Part shown: positions 7,855 to 12,842 of the stretch, piece after piece | Layout: every line of letters starts with the position of its first letter | Numbering within the stretch: the stretch's first letter is position 1 | Assembly: GCA_017941505.1 (NCBI GenBank) | Contig: JAGAWH010000121.1 | Span: forward strand, 1 to 12,842 | Source of the DNA: Faecalicoccus sp. | GTDB taxonomy: Bacteria > Bacillota_I > Bacilli_A > Erysipelotrichales > Erysipelotrichaceae | Direction of reading: 5' to 3' | Length of the DNA: 12,842 nt | Notes under the pieces: model-generated | Database searches by the model: none | What the model was told of the DNA's origin: nothing | Seen by the model: the letters and a program-made list of their open reading frames with translations, nothing else | Program-made: the position numbers and the translations under genes

Positions 7855-7881
7855 GTAAGCAGAGTCTGAAACTCTGCTTAC
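7855..7881 (-). promoter_or_regulatory. Intercistronic hairpin between PTS permease and tannase genes
   Basis: A perfect 11-bp stem (GTAAGCAGAGT with ACTCTGCTTAC) around a 5-nt loop fills half of the 57-bp gap. On the transcribed - strand it is followed by ATGTGAATG rather than a U tract, so it is unlikely to be a full terminator. It more likely protects the upstream message end, marks a processing site or tunes the ratio of permease to tannase. Confidence 0.65.
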
Positions 7882-7889
7882 TTCATTAT

Positions 7890-9341
7890 CTATTTGCCTA
7901 AAATTCTTGTAGCTTCATCGTCATTATATACCATCAGAGTTGCGACAATGGCGAAAATTCCACCTGCAGCAACGCCAATGCAGTACTTGATGATATCAGC
8001 AGATCCGCCGCCACCGGCATAGTTGAAGATACCAAATAAGCCGCTGCCGCCAAACATATACATCTTTGTCTTTAATACGCCGATTATGGCACCGCCGACA
8101 CAGCCACCAAGAATGTTGACTACAAACAATTTCTTCATCGGTACAAGAATTGAATACATCAATGGTTCTCCGACACCGCAGATTTGAGAAATTGTAGCAG
8201 GAATCGCCAAATCTCTGACTTTCTTGTTGTTGCGGCAGGCCCAACAGATTGCTAAGCCCTGGAACATACCGATCATCGGACCGATACCACCGCAAGCCAT
8301 AATATAGTCATACCCATTCTGTGCAATTAAAGATAAAGCCAGACCGATAATAACCCAATGCATTCCAAATAATACGAGAATACCAAATCCACCACCGATC
8401 AATGCACCTGCGATCAAACCGCCGACAACCGGAATATTGAATAATGCTTCAATCACGATTTCGATACATACTGCTACAAAGTTCAATACCGGACCGATAA
8501 CGATATAGGCAGCCACAACGGATACAATCAGTGTAATAATCGGTGTTAAAATACCCTTCAGATTTTCATTAATGTGATTCTTGCACCATTTTTCCAGTTT
8601 CGATGCCAAATATACAGATACAATAACCGGGAATACACTGGAAGTATAACCGGCTCCCGGCATAACGATTGGAATACCGAAGAAAGTATTGAAGTAGGTC
8701 ATTGCGAACTGTGATTCTCCAAACAATGTTCCGGCAACCGGTAAAGTGGAAGCTATGTTTACCATAGATGGATAAACTAAAGCAGCACCGATGCTGGCTC
8801 CGATAAATTCATTGCATTTAAATTTACGGGCAGCTGTAAAACCTAACATAATAGGCAGGAAATAGAAGAATCCATCACCTATTGCCATCAGCAGCATATA
8901 TATGCCGCCTGTCGGATCCAGAACGCCGATGTTTTCGAGTGCCAAGAAAGATGTGACACCTTTGATAATACCGGCTGCTGTTAAAACACCCAGAGTCGGA
9001 ACCAAAATTCCGGAAATGGTATCCATCAATGTACTCAATACGCCTTTCTTACCTGCGTCTTCATCCTCTTCAACAGCACCGCTTCCTGCGATGTTCTGTG
9101 TTTCGATAATTGCGTCATAAATGCCGTCAACTTTGTTTCCGACTACAACCTGAAGCTGTTTACCAACTTCCTGAACCTGAATAACATACTCGGTTTCCGA
9201 TAAAGCTTTCTGATCTGCTTTTGTAGAATCCTTAAGAACAAAACGTAATCTTGTTACACAATGTGTAAGTGATACAACAATGTCACTGCCGCCAACAAGT
9301 TCAACAATCTTTGCGGCTACGCCATCATATTTACCAGCCAT
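7890..9341 (-). CDS. PTS sugar permease EIIBC (glucose/beta-glucoside superfamily)
   Basis: A 483-residue phosphotransferase permease that takes up and phosphorylates a sugar. The EIIB domain (about 1-85) carries the phosphocysteine C28 in HCVTRLRF. An acidic linker (about 86-98) leads to a polytopic EIIC domain (about 100-475) with GMHW (326-329) and the active-loop signature GVGEP (389-393, where relatives usually have GITEP). There is no EIIA domain, so a partner EIIA must act in trans, as in MurP, sucrose and trehalose permeases. The start has an AAGGAGG site 8 nt upstream. It is first in an operon with tannase and divergent from an RpiR regulator. The substrate cannot be read from sequence; context suggests a phenolic or galloylated glucose, while MurNAc is an alternative but no murQ-like etherase gene is present here. 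Confidence 0.93.
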   Translation of the reverse strand: MAGKYDGVAAKIVELVGGSDIVVSLTHCVTRLRFVLKDSTKADQKALSETEYVIQVQEVGKQLQVVVGNKVDGIYDAIIETQNIAGSGAVEEDEDAGKKGVLSTLMDTISGILVPTLGVLTAAGIIKGVTSFLALENIGVLDPTGGIYMLLMAIGDGFFYFLPIMLGFTAARKFKCNEFIGASIGAALVYPSMVNIASTLPVAGTLFGESQFAMTYFNTFFGIPIVMPGAGYTSSVFPVIVSVYLASKLEKWCKNHINENLKGILTPIITLIVSVVAAYIVIGPVLNFVAVCIEIVIEALFNIPVVGGLIAGALIGGGFGILVLFGMHWVIIGLALSLIAQNGYDYIMACGGIGPMIGMFQGLAICWACRNNKKVRDLAIPATISQICGVGEPLMYSILVPMKKLFVVNILGGCVGGAIIGVLKTKMYMFGGSGLFGIFNYAGGGGSADIIKYCIGVAAGGIFAIVATLMVYNDDEATRILGK

Positions 9342-9391
9342 TCTTTTTTCCTCCTTGAATATTTTTTTTATTAAAGAATGTTTCTATGAAT

Positions 9392-9420
9392 ATATTATTC
9401 AATAATACATAGATTGTCAA
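9392..9420 (-). promoter_or_regulatory. Promoter of the PTS-tannase operon
   Basis: On the - strand a perfect TTGACA (9420-9415) and TAATAT (9397-9392) are 17 bp apart. The start point would be near 9385, giving a leader of about 44 nt, too short for a LicT/BglG-type antiterminator. No catabolite-response (cre) element was seen here. Confidence 0.75.
9393..9407. promoter_or_regulatory. Palindrome overlapping the PTS promoter: candidate RpiR operator
   Basis: TATTATT-C-AATAATA is a perfect 7-1-7 palindrome covering the -10 box and half the spacer of the PTS promoter. Outer CTATG (9384-9388) and CATAG (9408-9412) arms extend the symmetry with a small offset. The divergent RpiR-family regulator is the obvious candidate binder; occupancy would block RNA polymerase. 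The AT-rich composition raises the chance of accident. Confidence 0.5.
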
Positions 9421-9453
9421 TAAATATTTTATTTATTTTTTACTTATTTTTTA

Positions 9454-9482
9454 TATATATTCTTCTGTTTTTTGTATATAAT
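9454..9482 (+). promoter_or_regulatory. Promoter of the RpiR-family regulator gene
   Basis: A perfect TATAAT at 9477-9482 lies about 50 bp before the start codon. The -35 position at 17-bp spacing (TATATA, 9454-9459) matches only half of the consensus. The stretch from about 9360 to 9515 is almost pure A/T. Confidence 0.45.
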
Positions 9483-9492
9483 ATTTATATCG

Positions 9493-9509
9493 TTAAATGT
9501 TTTATTTAA
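9493..9509. promoter_or_regulatory. Short inverted repeat in the RpiR gene leader
   Basis: TTAAAT and ATTTAA (9493-9498, 9504-9509) flank a 5-bp spacer just downstream of the expected start point. It could be an autoregulatory operator or a weak hairpin; given the A/T content it may be chance. Confidence 0.25.
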
Positions 9510-9531
9510 AATATGATTTGGAGGTAAAAGA

Positions 9532-10275
9532 ATGAATCCCTTTCAGAATATGGAAAAGCACAAAGAAGAGTTTACCCAGAACGATACAAAAATTTATGAA
9601 GCAATAAAAGAAAAACCCGAAAGAGTTATATCCCTTTCCACCAGTGATTTAGCCCAAGAGATCAACGTATCCCAGCCGGCTCTAACACGCTTCATCAAGA
9701 TGTTAGGATATAAAAAATACAATGATTTTCGTTCTGATATCACCGCCTGGGCAGCTACGATGAATTATGAGTCCGGCTCCGATTCCCTGCCTTATTTTGA
9801 AAAGCTGCACCTAGTCATAACAGAAGCCGAAAAGATACTAAATGATGAATATTTAACCGAGCTTGCCAAGTACATATTAAGCTTTAAAAGAGTCTTTGCG
9901 ACAGGAATTTCCAAAAGCTATCAACCGGCCTATCTGCTTCGATCTCTGTTAAGGAAGCATGATATTCTGGTTCATTCTGTACCGCTGGATGAGGCAATCG
10001 AGACAGCTGATTATCTGAATGCAGATGACTTGTTGATTGTGTTCTCTGTTTCTGCAAAAAGCGAAATCATGGATAAGGTTAAAAATACCGAAGGTAAAAT
10101 TATGCTGGTAACCACCAATGCAGGCCACGCTTATCAAAAAGATATCGATCGAATGATTCTTCTGCCGTTTTTACCGCCTGATCCGGAAACATCTTCGATT
10201 TCTCCTATATTATTTGATATCTTAGCAGAACTTATTGATACCTATATCGCAAAAGCTCTTTCCAAGAAAGATTAA
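9532..10275 (+). CDS. RpiR/MurR-family transcriptional regulator
   Basis: A 247-residue regulator. The N-terminal RpiR-type helix-turn-helix covers about 1-77 (STSDLAQEINVSQPALTRFIKMLGY is the DNA-binding helix pair, about 36-60). A C-terminal SIS sugar-phosphate-binding domain follows (about 105-240), with VFATGISKSY and DLLIVFSVSAKSE as the sugar-phosphate loops. Such proteins sense phosphosugars and usually control an adjacent uptake operon. It starts after a strong GGAGG site 7-8 nt upstream of the ATG, is divergent from the PTS-tannase operon (190 bp apart), and probably binds the palindrome over that promoter. Its ligand would be the phosphorylated sugar made by the permease; whether it represses or activates is not known. 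Confidence 0.93.
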   Translation: MNPFQNMEKHKEEFTQNDTKIYEAIKEKPERVISLSTSDLAQEINVSQPALTRFIKMLGYKKYNDFRSDITAWAATMNYESGSDSLPYFEKLHLVITEAEKILNDEYLTELAKYILSFKRVFATGISKSYQPAYLLRSLLRKHDILVHSVPLDEAIETADYLNADDLLIVFSVSAKSEIMDKVKNTEGKIMLVTTNAGHAYQKDIDRMILLPFLPPDPETSSISPILFDILAELIDTYIAKALSKKD

Positions 10276-10282
10276 ATAGCAG

Positions 10283-10322
10283 AAAAAAACCATCCTCAAT
10301 GAATTCTCATTTTGGATGGTTT
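10283..10322. terminator. Convergent terminator between RpiR and HAD phosphatase genes
   Basis: AAACCATCC (10287-10295) pairs with GGATGGTTT (10314-10322), with an inner AATGA/TCATT stem above a small internal loop. On the - strand the stem runs into seven T (10289-10283), ideal for the phosphatase gene. On the + strand the tail is shorter, but the hairpin can still end the regulator transcript. Confidence 0.85.
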
Positions 10323-10332
10323 ATTCTATCTG

Positions 10333-11463
10333 TTACTTTTCTTCTGTTACAGGATTTTTATATGTTACGTCATCACCATAAATGGTTGTCCAGTCATTTT
10401 TCATAGATACCGGAGTCCATCCATGTTCTTCACATGCCTTATACATATCATCTGCTTTTTTGACATTTCCGTTTTCACGTTCTAAATCATCACAGCATAA
10501 CATGAATGCCTTGCTCTTATACTGGTTGTTTGTCAAAGTATAATCTGCCATGCTGGCATCACCCATTGAGTTACCAAATGATAATACCGGCTGGAATCCA
10601 ATTTCCTTTGAGATGACCTTAACCTTGTTCATCTTTAAGTTTTTCACCATGAAATCGCCGCCAAGAACCAGTTCATCACTGTCTTTCTTGAATTGGTAAG
10701 TCAAACCATCTTCACCATTTTCAGCAGTTGCGACAACATTTTCATCCGATCCGATGATCTTGTCCTGAGGGAAGATTTCCATTAAATCCGAATCGTTCAC
10801 AATCGCTCTTACGATGAAGCGGTCGGTTCCGCTGATAATATATACATTAAAATCATTGGCCTGCAGATATTTCACAACCTGGATCATCGGTAAATACCAT
10901 CCTTCACCGCGTGTCATACCTTCATAGCTTGGCATAGCTGTCTTTTTGAATTCCTGTACATAGGCATCGAATTCTTCAAATGTCATACCGGCAAAAGAAG
11001 ATGCGATGCAGCGTCCGTGATCCACTTCGATACCTTCGTATTTAGCACCTGTTGTATTCATATCCACAATCTTTTCTGCAGTTTCTTTTTCAAAATCGCT
11101 CGGTGTATAGTTTTCATCTTCCAATACACGATGTACTAATAACATATAATCAAAATAGTTCGGATCTGTTTCACAGAACAAAGTTCCATCAAAATCAAAT
11201 ACCGCAACACGGTTTGCGACCGGAATGAAGTCCGGGCTGCTTGGATCGGTGATTGTTTCCATATAAGCCGTTAATTCCTGTTTCAATGGAGAATCATCTG
11301 TCCAATACGATAACGCCTCTTTAGCATCAACTGTTTCTGCAACCGCAGCTGCAGGCTGCTTGTTCATTAATGTAACGACACCTACAAGAGCTGCTAAAGC
11401 GCAGATCATTGCGGCAATCGCAATTTTTTTCCACATTGCGGGTACAAGTCCTTTATTTTCCAT
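10333..11463 (-). CDS. Exported or membrane-anchored HAD-family phosphatase
   Basis: A 376-residue haloacid-dehalogenase superfamily hydrolase of the phosphoserine-phosphatase-like type. HAD motifs in order: DFDGT at 90-94 (nucleophile D90, acid/base D92), S211 in IISGTD, a Lys near 275-280 (motif III), and GNSMGDASMAD with D302 and D307. The long cap lies between motifs I and II. The N-terminus is a basic stretch plus a hydrophobic segment (about 14-33) and an Ala-rich region (PAAAVAE), so it is either a signal anchor or a cleaved signal peptide; the catalytic part would be outside the membrane. Substrate unknown. A GGAGG site lies 11 nt before the ATG, slightly long. It is monocistronic with its own promoter. 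Confidence 0.88.
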   Translation of the reverse strand: MENKGLVPAMWKKIAIAAMICALAALVGVVTLMNKQPAAAVAETVDAKEALSYWTDDSPLKQELTAYMETITDPSSPDFIPVANRVAVFDFDGTLFCETDPNYFDYMLLVHRVLEDENYTPSDFEKETAEKIVDMNTTGAKYEGIEVDHGRCIASSFAGMTFEEFDAYVQEFKKTAMPSYEGMTRGEGWYLPMIQVVKYLQANDFNVYIISGTDRFIVRAIVNDSDLMEIFPQDKIIGSDENVVATAENGEDGLTYQFKKDSDELVLGGDFMVKNLKMNKVKVISKEIGFQPVLSFGNSMGDASMADYTLTNNQYKSKAFMLCCDDLERENGNVKKADDMYKACEEHGWTPVSMKNDWTTIYGDDVTYKNPVTEEK

Positions 11464-11489
11464 ATTTTAATTGTCCTCCGTCCGACTAT

Positions 11490-11517
11490 ATTTTAATCAG
11501 TCTTAAATAGAATTCAA
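11490..11517 (-). promoter_or_regulatory. Promoter of the HAD phosphatase gene
   Basis: On the - strand TTGAAT (11517-11512) and TAAAAT (11495-11490) are 16 bp apart, just downstream of the preceding gene's terminator and about 27 bp before the start codon. Confidence 0.5.
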
Positions 11518-11526
11518 GCATTAAAG

Positions 11527-11554
11527 AAAAAAACTCTGAGATTTCTCCCAGAGT
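11527..11554 (-). terminator. Terminator of the NifX-SlyD fusion gene
   Basis: On the - strand ACTCTGGGA pairs with TCTCAGAGT (9 bp, one G-U) around a GAAA tetraloop, followed by seven T. It starts one base after the stop codon. A textbook intrinsic terminator. Confidence 0.92.
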
Positions 11555-11555
11555 A

Positions 11556-12398
11556 TTATTCAACACTGACAAGTGTAATTTCAAAATTCAATTCTTTGCC
11601 GGCCATTTCATGGTTGGTGTCAAATGTGATGGTGTTTTCATCTTTCGCGGTCACAAGGGATACAAAACGGTGTCCCATTTCATCCCGCAACATGACACGC
11701 TCTCCGACATTTAAGTCTTCACATCCGGGCATATCCTGAATGCGGATAGTTACAATTGCCTGTGGGTTTGGATAACCATATGCCTCTTCCGGCATCAAGT
11801 GGACATTCTTTGTCTCTCCCACTTCCATATCGGCTACTGCCTTATCAAAGCCTAAGATCATCTGACCGGCACCGCAGATAAATTCTAAAGGCTCGCCTCT
11901 ATCATAAGATGCATCAAACTCACTTCCATCATTAAAGGTTCCGCGATAATGAACTTCAACCTTTTTTCCGACATTCTTTCCTTCAAACGGTGGCTTAGAA
12001 TGGCATCCTCCACATCCTTCATGATGATCATGACAGCCATGGCATCCCTCTTCATGACGGTCATGATGATGGTGATCACAGCTTTCATCCGATGACACTA
12101 ATTCTCCTTTTAAATACGCTTCTACAACTGCATCTACATCGCCTTCTGCACCGGCACATACTTCAATATGTTTATCAGCTAATGCGTTTCTAGCACCGGG
12201 ACCGATTCCCCCACAGATCAGTACATCAATATCGTATTGTGACAATAATGCCGCCAAAGCTCCGTGCCCTTCACCATTGGAGGATATTACTCTTGATGAA
12301 ATTATTGTATTGTCTTCAACATCAAATATCTTAAAGCTTTCTGTTCTTCCAAAATGCTGGAAGATTGTATTGTTGTCATATGGTACTGCGATTCTCAT
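11556..12398 (-). CDS. NifX-like domain / Cys-His linker / SlyD-type FKBP isomerase fusion
   Basis: A 280-residue cytoplasmic fusion. Residues 1-102 form a NifX/NifB-C-type domain (Fe-Mo cluster-binding fold; MRIAVPYDNN, QHFGRTESF, VLICGGIGPGA). Residues 107-133 are a metal-binding linker with 5 Cys and 10 His in 27 residues, including CxxC at 119-122 and 129-132. Residues 141-280 form a SlyD-like FKBP prolyl isomerase: VHYRGTFNDGSEFDAS, the AGQMILGFDKAV active-site strand, EEAYGYPNP, an inserted chaperone flap (about 210-258) and NHEMAGKELNFEI. In E. coli SlyD a comparable Cys/His tail is C-terminal and stores nickel; here it precedes the isomerase. A role in metal or cluster handling is likely but not shown, and no nitrogenase gene is visible. 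A GAAGGAAAG site lies before the ATG. Confidence 0.92.
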   Translation of the reverse strand: MRIAVPYDNNTIFQHFGRTESFKIFDVEDNTIISSRVISSNGEGHGALAALLSQYDIDVLICGGIGPGARNALADKHIEVCAGAEGDVDAVVEAYLKGELVSSDESCDHHHHDRHEEGCHGCHDHHEGCGGCHSKPPFEGKNVGKKVEVHYRGTFNDGSEFDASYDRGEPLEFICGAGQMILGFDKAVADMEVGETKNVHLMPEEAYGYPNPQAIVTIRIQDMPGCEDLNVGERVMLRDEMGHRFVSLVTAKDENTITFDTNHEMAGKELNFEITLVSVE

Positions 12399-12424
12399 TT
12401 TCTTTCCTTCTTTCCGCAGGTATT

Positions 12425-12453
12425 ATCATACACATATTTTTTCAATAACGCAA
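12425..12453 (-). promoter_or_regulatory. Likely promoter of the NifX-SlyD fusion gene
   Basis: On the - strand TTGCGT (12453-12448) and TATGAT (12430-12425) are 17 bp apart, with the -10 about 26 bp before the start codon. The -10 is good; the -35 keeps only the TTG core, which would fit a promoter that needs an activator. Confidence 0.45.
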
Positions 12454-12470
12454 AAAAGAAACTTTGGCTC

Positions 12471-12487
12471 TTATAAATCATTTATAA
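12471..12487. promoter_or_regulatory. 8-1-8 palindrome upstream of the fusion gene promoter
   Basis: TTATAAAT-C-ATTTATAA is perfectly symmetric over 17 bp and centred about 60 bp upstream of the expected start point of the NifX-SlyD gene. It resembles the PerR box layout (TTATAAT-N-ATTATAA) with one extra base pair in each half. It may be a regulator site; being entirely A/T apart from its centre, chance is possible. Confidence 0.4.
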
Positions 12488-12507
12488 AACAAATATCCCA
12501 TTCAAAA

Positions 12508-12522
12508 TGATAATGATTAACA
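12508..12522. promoter_or_regulatory. Fur-type box
   Basis: TGATAAT-G-ATTAACA matches the Bacillus 7-1-7 Fur box TGATAAT-N-ATTATCA at 13 of 14 defined positions. It lies about 110 bp upstream of the NifX-SlyD start codon and about 90 bp upstream of the PepSY remnant. Weak promoter-like pairs overlap or abut it on both strands (TTAATC-17-GATATT on the - strand; TTGAAT-17-TATCAA starting at 12527 on the + strand). Which one it controls is unclear. Confidence 0.5.
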
Positions 12523-12610
12523 TAGTTTGAATATATGCATTCCATGTCATATCAAAAAGCGGATGTTATATATTTGTGCCTTTTCTGTGACCGAGCGTTC
12601 GATAGAATGA

Positions 12611-12832
12611 AATCGTTCACAATATACGAAAAGAACAGACGAGGCAAAAACAATTGCAGCTTCCGATGCCGGAGTATCTGTTCAAGATGTCGCCTTTACA
12701 AACGTTTACCATAAATATGAAAATGGGTACGACATCATCAGAGTCGAATTTAAAAAAGGTGATACAGACTATAAATATGAAATCGATGCCACAACCGGTT
12801 CAATCCTGCATGTCCACATAGATTTTGAATAA
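12611..12832 (+). pseudogene. 3' remnant of a PepSY-domain gene
   Basis: The frame is open from just after a TGA (12608-12610) to TAA at 12830-12832, about 73 codons, and encodes one PepSY unit: TDEAKTIAASDAGV, VQDVAFTNVYHKYENG, DIIRVEFKKGDTDYKYEID and ATTGSILHVHIDFE. PepSY proteins are usually exported and often inhibit peptidases or occur in membrane proteins. No ATG, GTG or TTG in frame precedes the domain after the TGA, and no signal peptide or ribosome binding site is seen, so the 5' part is deleted or frameshifted. The sequence between 12533 and 12610 shows nothing recognisable as the missing part. Confidence 0.65.
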
Positions 12833-12842
12833 CGATTGATAC

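Noticed and set aside
7855..7881. Hairpin as an intrinsic terminator splitting PTS and tannase into separate units
   Set aside because: There is no U tract after the stem on the transcribed strand, and no promoter-like sequence lies in the remaining gap.
8902..9120. Antisense ORFs inside the PTS, tannase, peptidase and GDPD genes
   Set aside because: They lie opposite strongly conserved coding regions, lack ribosome binding sites and encode no recognisable domain.
9342..9531. LicT/BglG ribonucleic antiterminator site or cre element upstream of the PTS gene
   Set aside because: The predicted leader is only about 44 nt with no terminator hairpin, and the gap contains almost no G/C, so no cre-like CG core occurs at the promoter.
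7890..10275. A MurNAc uptake locus (MurP/MurR type)
   Set aside because: EIIBC without EIIA plus an RpiR regulator fits, but no MurQ etherase or cell-wall recycling gene is in the window and a tannase occupies its place. It is kept as an alternative, not the call.
11556..12398. Evidence for nitrogen fixation
   Set aside because: NifX-like domains are widespread in bacteria without nitrogenase, and no nif structural gene is seen.
12471..12487. The 8-1-8 palindrome as a terminator for the PepSY remnant or the fusion gene
   Set aside because: It is entirely A/T except for its centre, lies upstream of the fusion gene and not at the end of any reading frame.

Overview
The window looks like chromosomal DNA of a low-GC Gram-positive bacterium (Bacillota). 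The evidence is AT-rich intergenic DNA, strong AGGAGG-type ribosome binding sites, sigma-A-like promoters, GNAT/PTS/RpiR gene families, a membrane-fused GDPD and a clostripain-family peptidase. A gut or oral anaerobe of the Erysipelotrichia or Clostridia type would fit, but the sequence alone does not settle the taxon. No tRNA, rRNA, insertion sequence, phage gene or CRISPR array is visible. Most genes form short transcription units closed by clear intrinsic terminators.

Left part (1-6330): a YfcE/YsnB-type metallophosphoesterase (-) is divergent from a membrane-anchored glycerophosphodiester phosphodiesterase (+). The latter meets a large membrane-anchored clostripain-family (C11) peptidase (-) at a shared 13-bp terminator. 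The peptidase has a near-consensus promoter and a leader hairpin. Behind it is a two-gene unit (-): a 54-residue membrane protein and a GNAT acetyltransferase separated by a single base.

Central part (6287-10322), the most interesting block: a subtype B tannase (galloyl esterase, close to Lactobacillus plantarum TanLpl with all catalytic and gallate-binding residues) lies directly downstream of a PTS EIIBC permease. Both are read leftward from one strong promoter whose -10 is embedded in a 15-bp palindrome. An RpiR-family regulator is divergent. The layout suggests a regulated route in which a gallate-bearing or phenolic sugar is imported and phosphorylated by the PTS and its galloyl ester is then cut in the cytoplasm. 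A U-tract-less hairpin sits between the two structural genes.

Right part (10333-12842): an exported or membrane-anchored HAD-family phosphatase (-), then a three-part fusion (-) of a NifX-like domain, a Cys/His-rich metal-binding linker and a SlyD-type FKBP isomerase. Its upstream region carries an 8-1-8 palindrome and a near-perfect Fur-type box. The window ends in the 3' remnant of a PepSY-domain gene (+) without a usable start codon.
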